NCBI RefSeq assembly: GCF_963678635.1
Contig: NC_087064.1
Location: 34,386,369 to 34,450,368, forward strand
Direction of reading: 5' to 3'
Length of the DNA stretch: 64,000 nucleotides
Source of the DNA: Symsagittifera roscoffensis
Taxonomy: Eukaryota; Xenacoelomorpha; Acoela; Convolutidae
The notes under the pieces are model-generated. The model worked only from the letters and a program-made list of their open reading frames with translations. It made no database searches and was not told where the DNA came from. Shown one piece after another: positions 24,401 to 31,947 of this stretch. The position numbers were made by a program, and so were the translations under genes. Numbering within the stretch: position 1 is the stretch's first letter; every line of letters starts with the position of its first letter.

Positions 24401-27400
24401 GGGAATTTTACGCATCCTTGGCTGAGTGCTTACTGCGTGAGACTCAAATTTGCTAGGTCGCAAATTCAAATGCGACACATAGCCGAGTTTTTGCTATTTC
24501 GAGGCTTATTTCTTTGTTTTCACTGAATAGAGCTGCTTTTTGGTCGTATTCTTGCAAGTGTTTGCAAAGCACAGCGCCTCTGTGTAATTTGCTTTGAAAT
24601 TCGAAAAGTAATAAGTTCGCATAACTGATGTGTTTTCAATTCATCAAATGAGCCGTTAAAACTGATTTGTATCAAACAACATAATAATCATGAAAACTCA
24701 ATTTCAGGAATTTTCTAGCTCAATAAATCTCGCAATTTTTTGAAATACATAATTTATACATAATGTGGCTTTATGCTTTGCAATTTGTTACATGCAAAGT
24801 TTTTATGGATGCCTTCAGTTTGTTATAATTCAAATTATTACTTGGAAAATTGAGTCTATTTGTATTTGGTGCCACTTTTGCTGAATGGCATTGGCAATTT
24901 GTTAACATATGTAGCTGCTTTTTTCGTGAATAGTGTTTGTTGGTTGCTGAGCTTGTGTGACTGAGTGGATAGTGCGTGCGACCCACAATTTTTTGTTTGC
25001 GGTAGGTCGCAGATCGAATCCTAGATTAAGCCGAGTTTTTGCTAATTCGAGGCCTATATCTACTTTTAAGAGTAATGACCATAGTGAAGACTCTTATTTA
25101 GGTTTTGCTGATTTTTTTGTTTTTTTTTTTCAGGAAAAGTCTTAAAAGTCTCTAATAACTACAGATGCGCATTCATACATATTGATGCAATTATGAATGC
25201 TTTTAGATATACTTGCCTTTTTTGAGTTCAATTGAAAATCATCTGCTGAAAGTGACATAATTAGCACTCTGCAAATAAGAACTTGGAAATGGCGCAAAAA
25301 AACGAGAATGATTTCTAGTTTCGAAAGTGTTCTTTAATTTTTAGCTTTCCAGTGGAATAAAAACTTTACCTATTGATCCCGTTTTTTCTAATTAAGTTCA
25401 TGTTATCAAAAAAGTGTCAATCATCAATTGTTCTAGAAATTCAAAAAGTGTTTAAAGGGGATCTATTTGTATGTTTACTTGCGCTCATTACTCTTTCAAT
25501 CTTCGATTGGTTAACATTTTCTAATTGCACTTTTTAGAGCTGCTTTTTGGTCGTGTTCTCGCAAGTGTTTCGGAAGCGCAGCTTCGCCTCTGTGTGAAAG
25601 TATTTTTCTATGTGGTTTTCCATTTTTTTTGGTCTTAGTGGTTCTCCTTTCCTTGCGTATCTGCTAGTTTACAATGCTTTCTAGTGTGGTTTCGCATGTT
25701 TTGTGAAGCTCCGCTTCGCTTCTGTCTTTTAGTATATAAATCGCACATGTCATTGAAAAGTTGATGTGTTATTTAAACATGATTAGGTTTTATATCTTGA
25801 TCAAAGCGTATTCCTGCCTTATTTATTATCCAAGCATGTAAGCGATGAGAGGAGTCTGCCCTAGTTAGAATAAATTCGATGCACTTGGAAATACCAGCGA
25901 TTAGAGTTCCGCACTCTTCGCTATTCTGTCAACTGTCAATGCTCGTTTTCGCGTTTTCTTTATTTTAAGAAAAAATTTTGTGCCATTTTTCGAATTTATG
26001 TGTGAAGAACAGTTTTTTTCTTACTCCAGGCAACAAGACTCCTAAAATGCAGGCTTCTGTGGGCTTGGACACCGGAGTCAAGCGGGAACTGACCAATGGA
26101 CCCAGCGAACCCAGTGACATTAAATCCAAGAGTGAGTCTACTGGAGACAAGGACAAAGATGGCAAGCACGTGCTGGCAGTGTACAAGCCAGAGTACAAGA
26201 TAATCATCGACCCAGTGACTGGACAGAAGAAAAAGTTAAGGAAGAGGAGAAAGGAGGAGGGGGAAGAGTGGAAGGGCAGAGACTATGACATCAAGATCGA
26301 TCCCCGCACTGGCGAGAAGGTCAAAGTCAGGAAACACACCCCGGTATAAATCTCTAATGAAGATTTTTAAAGTGCAAAATGTTTATAAGCCGGTTGCTGT
26401 GCAAGTAGTACAGAATCTTCCGACCACATTTATGAAAAAACTACAAAAAAATTTGTTCTTCGTTTTTCTTCAAATTAGTTTCGTTTTTTTTTGTGCGTAG
26501 TGTGATGAAGAAACTATGCAAACGCAGAGAACTTTAGCGAATTAGCCGTAATCGACAACAGTTGTCTTCCAAAGTAATGAATAACAAACATAAACAATGA
26601 AAAAGTTAGAAAAAAATTTAAACTTTCTAATTTTTTTTGCCCATTAGTTTTTAAAACCGGTTTTTCTCAACACTGGGACAAACTGGTTTTTCTTTACATT
26701 GGAACAACTTTTTGAAATATTTTTAATGTTTGTGTTACCTAATTTAGCGTTGAAAAAAACTTGAACACACCCGAATACAAAGTTTATCCCCATTTTCGAT
26801 GGTCGGAACAAAAAGCAGCTACTTGATTGCAAATAGATTTTTAATCTTAATTTGATGAATTGTAATTTTTAAGATGAATCTTAATTTTGAAGTAATTGTT
26901 AAATTAAAAACAAAAGTTGGATCTTAATTTGATGAAGGTTTTGAAGTAATTGTTAAATTGAAAACAACCGTTTGATTTGAAGTAGATTGTCAATTGTCTA
27001 ATCTTGGAAATTGGATTATTCGTGATGAGAGATGATAAAGATGTTTTTGTTCCGACCATTAGAAATATGTGGCGGAACTTTGTATTCGGCTGTATTTTAG
27101 TTTTTTTTTGTTTTCCACGCAAAAACAGGAGAAAAACTGGTTTAAAATTTTTGATTTCCAGTTCAATTTTGAGCGAATAAAGCGAGCGAGCAGGCTTACA
27201 ACTGCTTATTTATGCTTTATTTAACCCCTGAAAACTTAGTTTTAAGCAAGTTAATTTAGTTTTTGGAGTAGAAAATTATTTATTACATTTGCTGCAAAAA
27301 AAACTTTTGTGTAATTTGCTTTTATTACTATGACTGTCGGATATGCCAAAATTATAGTTTTATGTCAGACTTTTTTATCACACCACGCAGACAAATAAGA

Positions 27401-27954
27401 CTAATTGGATAAAAAAAAAATTTTTGCAGTTTTTAAAGACTATAGACGGACTTGCACAGTAACCGGCTATCCTTGCTTCGTATTGCTCCTACACCAAATA
27501 ATCATAAATACGAAAATTAATGAACGAGTTTTTTCAGCGCGCCACATCTCACGAACCCCTTTCTGCCTCCCAAATGGAGTCACCGGCCGCAAACAACAGG
27601 ACTTCAAAGTCCGCGGAGAGACCTCAGACATCTTTAAAACAACAGAGTCCCGGAAGCCCAACAGGTATGCCTAATGGGGGAGGAGAGTGCGAACTATCCA
27701 TAGACACCAACATGGATATCACTGGCGAAGTGGACGGAAAAGCGTCTGCTGGATCTTTTCTGGAAGCCAAGTTACCATCGGCAAAAGTAGTAACAGCGGC
27801 CAGTAATGAAGGCTTCACATCTCGCAAGGAACTCGACATGATTGACAAATCTCTGGAAGAATTACGAGCCGCCCAGAGCATCTCAGTGAACGCATCTGGA
27901 CCCCGGTTTGGATATTCTTCCGCCGGAATTGGGCGCGGCTCAGATTCCGATTAG
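9338..27954 (+). CDS. Gene A: membrane-anchored AHNAK/periaxin-like PDZ protein (spliced model)
   Basis: Spliced model 9338-9461, 10167-10238, 18842-18892 (optional), 19016-19204, 19484-19681, 21373-23364, 26030-26343, 27538-27954: 3,357 nt, 1,118 residues. Domain order: membrane anchor (about 10-32), glycine-rich linker, PDZ-like domain (about 105-183), acidic G-F-rich repeat region (212-875), basic region (876-980), S/T-rich tail (981-1118). All introns up to the basic exon are phase 1; the last is phase 0. Vertebrate AHNAK and periaxin combine an N-terminal PDZ with a giant repeat exon and act as submembrane scaffolds. A similar role is inferred here, with the TM segment anchoring it directly. 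Further small exons may be missed in the long introns. Orthology is unproven. Confidence 0.65.
10167..10238 (+). CDS. Gene A exon 2: short linker exon
   Basis: This 72-nt exon has acceptor GGCTTTAG|GAGG and donor AATG|GTGAGTAAG, a strong site. The phase is 1 on both sides. The frame carried from exon 1 stays open (glycine, asparagine and proline-rich, ending PPVNQGVNSN). GC content is clearly above that of the flanking introns. No domain; presumably a flexible linker after the membrane anchor. Confidence 0.7.
10645..11560 (-). mobile_element. R1 repeat copy 2 (inverted), with an internal SINE
   Basis: Minus-orientation R1 copy within intron 2. The inner inverted ends are GTTACGATCA (10799-10808) and TGATCGTAAC (11533-11542), a perfect pair. 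Both arms differ from the family form GTTCCGACCA at the same two positions. A tRNA-derived SINE occupies about 10917-11125 inside it. Recognised R1 blocks include GCACAGAATGTT, CACACGGAAAC-type flanks and TTTCTCGACACTGAGAC. Confidence 0.55.
10917..11125 (+). mobile_element. tRNA-derived SINE (Ser/Leu-like head)
   Basis: Begins GTAGCCGTGGCTGAGTGGGC, which matches the 5' half of a class II (Ser/Leu) tRNA including box A (TGGCTGAGTGG). A box-B-like GGTTGGAATCTC follows about 50 nt later. The anticodon arm is not well formed, so it is not a functional tRNA gene. A unique body of about 130 bp (GGAGGAGTAAATGTGATCCA...) continues to an A-rich end near 11115. Nested in the R1 copy. Confidence 0.6.
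12040..15025. repeat. R2 tandem unit, copy a (split by a Helitron-like insertion)
   Basis: First copy of a roughly 1.35-kb direct repeat. It starts at GTCATGAGCCAAGATG (about 12050), is interrupted at about 12.80-14.25 kb by the Helitron-like element, and resumes at 14253. The right part matches copy b (for example CGGCCTGTTTATTATTGAATACA and TGTCCTTGAT). A minus-strand frame at 14240-14509 encodes an 89-residue fragment with THSITIFDE, GHMRVLANKPFQYL and QREKDLAV; parts of it are recognisable in the other copies. The protein was not identified. Confidence 0.55.
12800..14250 (+). mobile_element. Helitron-like element 1 with ~170-bp tandem monomers
   Basis: The right end has hairpin GCACC-GGC-GGTGC (14226-14238), then 8 nt, then CTAG (14247-14250) followed by T. 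This is the layout of a Helitron 3' terminus (stem-loop plus CTRR). Upstream, about seven divergent monomers of roughly 160-180 bp recur around CCCTGTAGTTGGGGGCTNTC-like and AGTACTCTCAGG words. The left part (12830-12960) matches 28484-28620 of element 2. The 5' terminus was not located; the start given is approximate. No helicase ORF, so non-autonomous. Confidence 0.6.
15027..16375. repeat. R2 tandem unit, copy b
   Basis: Most complete R2 copy. It begins GAGTCTTGAGCTAAGACTTT and ends just before the next unit start at 16381, giving a 1.35-kb period. On the minus strand 15160-15040 keeps the frame reading IQREKDLAVVPKNL and LMELRTNLCGQKVL, close to the same stretch in copy a. Elsewhere the frame is broken. 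Between the two conserved coding blocks lies about 700 bp that is absent from 14253-14509. Confidence 0.55.
16381..16720. repeat. R2 tandem unit, copy c (partial)
   Basis: Starts CGAGTCATGAGCCAAAATG, follows R2 through the CATCAGAACTGACAATCA block, and stops near 16720. It is truncated relative to copies a and b. The plus-strand open frame across it is a by-product. Confidence 0.5.
16940..17390 (-). mobile_element. R1 repeat copy 3 (inverted)
   Basis: Minus-orientation R1. It has GCTGTGCAAGTAGCACAGAA followed by ATTCCGACTAT at the left (about 16954-16990) and AGGTCGGAAT at the right (about 17370-17379). Internal blocks CACACCCGTATGCAAAAATT and TTCTCGAACCTGGGACAA match the other inverted copies. 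Confidence 0.55.
18071..18229. mobile_element. 159-bp MITE with 21-bp inverted ends
   Basis: Left end GACCAAGTGAGCATTCTCCC (18071 on) and right end ending AGATTGTTCACTTGGTC (to 18229) are inverted repeats matching at 18 of 21 positions. Internal sequence includes CCAATCAGATTTGAGCACAG. Related copies lie at 46.9-47.05 and 49.72-49.92 kb. Too short to encode anything. Located in intron 2 of gene A, 612 bp before the cassette exon. Confidence 0.65.
18842..18892 (+). CDS. Gene A candidate cassette exon (51 nt)
   Basis: The acceptor has a pyrimidine-rich tract (CCTTTTTGTTACTACTCCAACCAG region) ending at 18841; the donor is GCAG|GTGTAT at 18893. Phase is 1 on both sides, so the exon can be included or skipped without changing the frame. 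It encodes AVYMTSPIRHVIAVRAA plus one split glycine codon. GC content is far above the flanking intron, as with other gene A exons. It would insert a basic, moderately hydrophobic segment between the linker and the PDZ. Supported only by splice signals, phase and composition. Confidence 0.5.
19016..19204 (+). CDS. Gene A exon 3: glycine-rich linker and first half of PDZ
   Basis: This 189-nt exon has acceptor GGTGTTTCAACAG and donor CAAG|GTCAGA, phase 1 at both ends. It encodes a G-rich stretch, then VVWVKKRPEHDLNFNI, then NEFVITDLDASPELMQQIDQ. This matches the first strands of AHNAK/periaxin-type PDZ domains (F-V-x-x-x-x-x-x-S-P pattern before the GD turn). The split between this exon and the next falls exactly before the conserved GD. 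The ORF continues past the donor, but that reading is intronic. Confidence 0.7.
19484..19681 (+). CDS. Gene A exon 4: second half of PDZ-like domain
   Basis: This 198-nt exon has acceptor TTTTGTGATATAG and donor ACTG|GTGAGT (strong), phase 1 at both ends. The joined frame begins GDILKGCMIDFQNC and continues VLQVVSPFVAQLQVEKK. The family pattern G-D-x-(I/L), then F-x-N, then (L)LQ, then (Y/F)-x-V, then K-(K/R) of AHNAK and periaxin PDZs can be followed residue by residue. After the domain comes a flexible G/S-rich tail. The PDZ of AHNAK and periaxin is known to dimerise and bind partners; neither can be inferred from the sequence alone. Confidence 0.7.
19789..19853 (+). CDS. Gene A alternative terminal exon: short PDZ-only isoform
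   Basis: Only 107 nt after the exon 4 donor lies acceptor GTGGTTTCCAG; the phase-1 frame then reads VTNKINLKVNIKAPQKTSDEF and stops at TAG (19851-19853). AATAAA follows at 19897-19902. Splicing here instead of to the large exon would give 232 residues (211 shared plus 21): membrane anchor, linker and PDZ without the repeat region. The tail K-V-N-I-K-A-P resembles AHNAK repeat phrases. AHNAK and periaxin are both known to produce PDZ-only short isoforms, which makes this exon plausible; usage is unproven. Confidence 0.55.
19897..19902 (+). promoter_or_regulatory. Poly(A) signal AATAAA for the short isoform
   Basis: Canonical AATAAA 44 nt after the stop codon of the alternative terminal exon. 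It is followed by GT-rich sequence (GTAGTGTGTAGTTTTTG near 19940), consistent with a downstream element. Another AATAAA at 19756-19761 lies within the short intron before this exon. Confidence 0.5.
20159..20860 (+). mobile_element. R1 repeat copy 4, preceded by a degraded tRNA-like segment
   Basis: 20159-20235 holds a degenerate tRNA-like piece (GTGCATCAGACGCTAGAGAC, then TGAGTCCAGTCAGGGTCTG). R1 then starts with GTTCCGACCA (20257-20266) and has an inverted TGGTCGGA at 20786. Internal blocks match copy 1 over several hundred bases (GGACTGGGTTGAGTGATA, AAGCCCTTGCAGTCGCGATT, CAGTGTCGAGAAAAACCTG). It lies in the intron between exons 4 and 5. Confidence 0.6.
21373..23364 (+). CDS. Gene A exon 5: large acidic repeat exon
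   Basis: Exon of 1,992 nt, acceptor TGACATTTTAG, donor AAAG|GTAAGA, phase 1 at both ends; 664 codons without a stop. The product is acidic and low in hydrophobic clusters, so probably disordered. Imperfect motifs recur: GFGFGDF, GIIFGLEGD, NGFGFK, EGFDFGI, NFGFG, GFNFGIDLD, KKGFGSMFGG, mixed with D/N-rich phrases such as VHIDIDLGVD and VNIDVP. A basic, cysteine-containing segment KKKGLFACCGPSQKSKKS (about residues 375-392) could be a lipidated or membrane-contact site. A giant repeat exon after the PDZ is the hallmark of AHNAK and periaxin, though repeat wording differs. Confidence 0.75.
23480..23975 (+). mobile_element. SINE-A family copy in intron 5
   Basis: tRNA-like remnant with box B GAGTTCGAATCTGAC (23513-23527), then a T-rich link and the SINE-A body: TTATCGGCTTAGTTGCCAC, CCCAAATGATTTCGGCTT, TTCTACGGGAATTTTCCC. 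It parallels 6630-7160. Confidence 0.55.
24410..25075 (+). mobile_element. Two SINE-B copies (tRNA-like)
   Basis: Two tRNA-like segments, near 24414-24490 (box A TTGGCTGAGTGC, box B GCAAATTCAAATGCG) and 24950-25030 (box A TGACTGAGTGGATA, box B GCAGATCGAATCC). Each is followed by GCCGAGTTTTTGCTA and TTCGAGGC. The sequence between them (ATTTATACATAATGTGGCTT etc.) duplicates 24190-24400, so the two copies form part of a roughly 540-bp direct repeat. An inverted relative lies at 56.2 kb. A shared tail with GAGCTGCTTTTTGGTCGT recurs at 24.53 and 25.54 kb. Confidence 0.5.
26030..26343 (+). CDS. Gene A exon 6: basic exon with duplicated IDP-TG motif
   Basis: Acceptor TTTTTTTCTTACTCCAG, entry phase 1. 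The encoded segment contains two copies of Y-x-I-x-I-D-P-x-T-G-x-K-x-K-x-R-K about 33 residues apart (YKIIIDPVTGQKKKLRK and YDIKIDPRTGEKVKVRK), separated by a K/R/E-rich stretch that could act as a nuclear localisation or phospholipid-binding signal. The exon is proposed to end CCG|GTATAA at 26343 in phase 0. If the intron is not removed, the frame ends immediately in TAA (26347-26349), inside the donor itself, giving a 981-residue form. Confidence 0.65.
26390..26830 (-). mobile_element. R1 repeat copy 5 (inverted)
   Basis: GCTGTGCAAGTAGTACAGAA, then TTCCGACCA (26418-26426) at the left; TGGTCGGAAC (26800-26809) at the right. Between them lie TTTCTCAACACTGGGACAA and CACACCCGAATACAAAG. It sits in the last intron of gene A, immediately after the proposed exon 6 donor. 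Confidence 0.6.
27045..27480 (+). mobile_element. R1 repeat copy 6
   Basis: Starts GTTCCGACCA (27049-27058), carries GCGGAACTTTGTATTCGG and TTTTCCACGCAAAAACAGG, and ends near TTGCACAGTAACCGGC (27450). It is opposite in orientation to copy 5, and the two flank about 230 bp of A/T-rich DNA in the same intron. Confidence 0.55.
27538..27954 (+). CDS. Gene A exon 7: S/T-rich C-terminal exon
   Basis: The acceptor is ACGAGTTTTTTCAG|CGC, with entry phase 0, matching the proposed exon 6 donor. It encodes 138 residues ending at TAG (27952-27954). The first third is rich in S, P, T, Q and basic residues. Then comes ECELSIDTNMDITGEVDG, very like the I-D-x-D phrases of exon 5, which supports one gene. 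A short charged helix (ELDMIDKSLEELRAAQ) precedes a G/S-rich end. An ATG at 27520 just before the acceptor could make this a separate small gene, but joining to gene A explains the frame and style better. Confidence 0.55.
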   Translation, partial: RATSHEPLSASQMESPAANNRTSKSAERPQTSLKQQSPGSPTGMPNGGGECELSIDTNMDITGEVDGKASAGSFLEAKLPSAKVVTAASNEGFTSRKELDMIDKSLEELRAAQSISVNASGPRFGYSSAGIGRGSDSD

Positions 27955-28212
27955 ACTTATTATTGAACCCTTCCCTTTTTGCAATTTTCTACAATATGTA
28001 TCTTTTTACTCGGTTATATGTGCTATTTTGGACAAATCGCATTCGGATTTTAGATTTTATCTCTTTTGTGTATAGTGACTACGTTGCACCTGTCTTTAAC
28101 GCGGTTAAAAATTAGCATTGTGTGGTATTATATGTCACTTTTGTGAACAAGCTTCCATTATTAAATGAGATGTAGTTTCAAATTTAAACAGTTGTAATCG
28201 GATCTTAAGATT

Positions 28213-28218
28213 AATAAA
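28213..28218 (+). promoter_or_regulatory. Poly(A) signal of gene A
   Basis: AATAAA 259 nt after the TAG of exon 7, the first canonical signal downstream; GTTGTTGTGTAAT follows within 20 nt. The 3' UTR would be about 280 nt. No earlier AATAAA follows the exon 6 stop, which argues that the exon 6-7 intron is normally removed. Confidence 0.5.
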
Positions 28219-28483
28219 AAACAGTATAAAGTTGTTGTGTAATATTAAATTTATACCTTTTCCTAAATTTTGGTATTTGAAAGACAGAATGTGCCCACAG
28301 AGCATTAAAAATTCTTCCACCAAAAAACTCACGCGAAAGCTGTTCACTATTTTGAAATTGAATCTGTTGCTGCATTTGAAGCACCTGAGCCCCAAAGTAC
28401 CGTTTTTAAGAGAGATATTCTTCTAAATTTGTCTGAACAAAACAGTGCAATGCGATCTATTTCTATTATATGTTTGAACGCGG

Positions 28484-31400
28484 GCTTCATTATCTCGCCA
28501 TGTTTAAGTTTTTTCAACGTATTATTTTGGCTGTTTGACAAAAGAATTTTTTCTCGTTTAAGCTACATCGTATATTGCAATGGTTTAGATTTTTTTCGAT
28601 TTTCCTGTTTGAATTCAGTGTTTTTTTTTCACCTTGAAATTAGCAACCCAATAGTGGGACGCTGTCAGGGTTTCCCCGGTAATGCGATTTTGGCCTCCAT
28701 ACTTGAATAACCAAATCCTTTTAGGTTACGAGATGCGGCAATTTTCGAGATTTTTCAAGAGATTTCTAGAAAACCTAGTTTTTTAAAATTTCTTTAAGTT
28801 TGAAATTTTCAATTCTGTAGTGAGGGGCCGTCAGATTACTCTCAGGGGCTGTCAGTTTTGCCTCCCGATTGTAGTTTCGAGATATGACGTTTTTTATGAT
28901 TTTTTCAAAATTTTTTAAAAAAATTTAATTTTTTTAAAAACTTTCTTGTTTGAATTCAGTATTTTTTTCACCAAGTTTGAAATTAGCAACCCAATAGTGG
29001 AACGCTGTCAGGGTTTCCCCGGTAATGCGATTTTGGCCTCCATACTTGAATAACCAAATCCTTTTAGGTTACGAGATGCGGCAATTTTCGAGATTTTTCA
29101 AGAGATTTCTAGAAAACCTAGTTTTTTAAAATTTCTTTAAGTTTGAAATTTTCAATTCTGTAGTGAGGGGCCGTCAGATTACTCTCAGGGGCTGTCAGTT
29201 TTGCCTCCCGATTGTAGTTTCGAGATATGACGTTTTTTATGATTTTTTCAAAATTTTTTTAAAAAATTTAATTTTTTTTAAAACTTTCTTGTTTGAATTC
29301 AGTATTTTTTTCACCAAGTTTGAAATTAGCAACCCAATAGTGGCATGCTGTCAGGGTTTCCCAGGTAATGCGATTTTGGCCTCCATACTTGAATAACCAA
29401 ATCCTTTTAGGTTACGAGATACGGCAATTTTCGAGATTTTTCAAGAGATTTCTAGAAAACCTAGTTTTTTAAAATTTCTTTAAGTTTGAAATTTTCAATT
29501 CTGTAGTGAGGGGCCGTCAGATTACTCTCAGGGGCTGTCAGTTTTGCCTCCCGATTGTAGTTTCGAGATATGACGTTTTTTATGATTTTTTCAAAATTTT
29601 TTTAAAAAATTTAATTTTTTTAAAAACTTTCTTGTTTGAATTCAGTATTTTTTTCACCAAGTTTGAAATTAGCAACCCAACAGTGGCATGCTGTCAGGGT
29701 TTCCCAGGTAATGCGATTTTGGCCTCCATACTTGAATAACCAAATCCTTTTAGGTTACGAGATACGGCAATTTTCGAGATTTTTCAAGAGATTTCTAGAA
29801 AACCTAGTTTTTAAAAATTTCTTTAAGTTTCAAATTTTCAATCCTGTAGTGAGGGGCCGTCAGAGTACTCTCAGGGGCTGTCAGTTTTGCCTCCCGATTG
29901 TAGTTTCGAGATATGACGTTTTTTATGATTTTTTCAAAATTTTTTAAAAAAATTTAATTTTTTTAAAAACTTTCTTGTTTGAATTCAGTGTTTTTTTCAC
30001 CAAGTTTGAAATTAGCAAGCCAATAGCGGCATGCTTTCAGGATTTCCCCGGTAATGCGATTTTGGCCTCTATACTTGAATAACCAAATCCTTTTAGGATA
30101 CGAGATACGGCAATTTTCAAGATTTTTCAAGAGATTTCTAGAAAACCTAGTTTTTAAAAATTTCTTTAAGTTTCAAATTTTCAATCCTGTAGTGAGGGGC
30201 CGTCAGAGTACTCTCAGGGGCTGTCAATTTTGCCTCCCGAATGTAGTTTCGAGAATGACGTTTTTATGATTTTTTCATAATTTTTTTAAAAAATTTAATT
30301 TTTTTTCCTCGATTTTCTTGTTTGAATTCAGTGTTTTTTTCACCAAGTTTGAAATTAGCAAGCCAATAGCGGCATGCTTTCAGGATTTCCCCGGTAATGC
30401 GATTTTGGCCTCTATACTTGAATAACCAAATCCTTTTAGGATACGAGATACGGCAATTTTCAAGATTTTTCAAGAGATTTCTAGAAAACCTAGTTTTTAA
30501 AAACTTCTTCAAGTTTGAAATTTTCAATCCTGTAGTGAGGAGCCGTCAGAGTACTCTCAGGGGCTGTCAATTTTGCCTCCCGAATGTAGTTTCGAGATTG
30601 ACGTTTTTACGATTTTTTCAAAAATTTTTAAAATAATTTAATTTTTTTTTTTCGATTTTCTTGTTTGAATTCAGTGTTTTTTTTCACGAAGTTTGAAATA
30701 AGCAAGCCAATAGCGGCATGCTTTCAGGATTTCCCCCGTTATGCGATTTTGGCCTCCATACTCTAATAACCAAATCCTTTTAGGCTACGAGATACGGCAT
30801 TTTTCAAGAGATTTCTGGAAAACCTAGTTTTTAAAAATTTTTTAAGTTTGAAATTTTCAATTCTGTAGTGAGGGGCCGTCAGATTACTCTCAGGGGCTGT
30901 CAATTTTGCCTCCAAATTATAATTTTTGAATTATGACTATTTTTTATGATTTTTTCAAAAGTTTTCAAAAAACTTAAATTTCTAATGTTTTCAAAAAAAA
31001 TCTCAATCCTGTTGTTAGAAACTGTGGCGGTACTCTCAGGAGTTGCGAATCTTGCCTTTGAATATAACTGCTCATATTCTTGTAGTTTTCGAGATCTACG
31101 TTTTGTAGGATTTTTTCAAGATTTTTCAAAGAACTTAGATATAAAAAAATCACAAAAATTGAGGTTCACATCTCTATAGTGAGGTTTTTTCAGGATATTC
31201 CCAAGAAGTGCGATCTTTGCCTTCAAAATTGACTGCTCAAATCTTGCTAATTTTCTAGATGTGACGTCTTTTGTGATGTTTTCAAAATATTTTAAGAAAA
31301 CTTGAATTAAAATTATTTTTTCAAAATTTGAAATTCCTAACCCTGTAGTTGGGGGCTCTCAGAGTACTCTCAGAAGTTGCAAATCTTGTTTCCAAAAAAG

Positions 31401-31947
31401 GCTGCTGAAATCTTTGTAGTTTTTGAGATATGACGTTTTTTGTGATTTTTCAAAAAAATTTCAGAAAAGTTTTTTTTTTACAAAATTTGAAATTTTTTAC
31501 CTTTTAGTTGGGGACTGTCAAAGTACTCTCAGGGTTTGCGAATTTTGCTTCCAAGTATGACTGCTCAATTTTTTAAAAATTTCGAGATATGAAGTGTTTT
31601 TTATTGTTCAAGTTCCTAACCTTGTAGTTGGGTTTTGTGACAGTACTCTCAGGACTTGCAAATCTTGCGTTCAAATGCGGCTGCTCTTTGTTTCAAGTTT
31701 CCGAAATGTGACGCTGCTTAGTGAATTTTAAATTTTTTTCGTAGAACGTCTATATATAAAGCTTTATGGTTTTTCAAAATTTGAATTATAAAAACTTGAA
31801 TCAAAAACTTTGCAAAAATTGAAACTACCAGCCCCGTGATTGGGTGCTGTCAGGGTACACTCAAAGGATACAGATCTTTTTTTCATTTTATGCGGTTTTT
31901 GATAAGTGGTTCAAAATTCGATGCACCGAAGGTGCGTTTTAGGCTAG
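28484..31947 (+). mobile_element. Helitron-like element 2 with higher-order tandem array
   Basis: The right end has hairpin GCACC-GAA-GGTGC (31923-31935), 8 nt, then CTAG (31944-31947) followed by T, the same geometry as element 1. The left part (28484-28620) matches 12830-12960 (TTTTCTCGTTTAAGCTA, CATCGTATATTGCAATGGTT). Between lie the 343-bp array and about five divergent 160-180-bp monomers (31000-31900). No helicase or Rep ORF, so it would be mobilised in trans. The 5' end is uncertain. It begins about 270 bp after the gene A poly(A) signal. Confidence 0.6.
28600..31000 (+). repeat. Seven tandem 343-bp repeats (dimers of ~170-bp monomers)
   Basis: The landmark AATGCGATTTTGGCCTC (ATGCGATTTTGGCCTC in the last unit) occurs at 28681, 29024, 29367, 29710, 30053, 30396 and 30741: a period of 343 bp except the last (345). 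Each unit contains two related halves (landmarks TAGTGGGACG and TAGTGAGGGG, 166 bp apart, then 177 bp to the next unit). Adjacent units are nearly identical, while single monomers outside the array are divergent, so the dimer was amplified recently. ORFs of 71-103 codons recurring here are repeat artefacts. Confidence 0.85.

Noticed and set aside
29163-30636. Series of 71-103-codon ORFs with the same phrases (FSRFFKRFLENL, RGRQ.TLRGCQFCLP).
   Set aside because: They are the same frame of the 343-bp tandem repeat seen again and again; similarity comes from the DNA repeat, not protein selection.
28600-31000. CRISPR array or classical centromeric satellite.
   Set aside because: No short direct repeats with unique spacers; the units are long, tandem and bounded by Helitron-like ends. 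Only seven copies are present, so a centromere is not supported.
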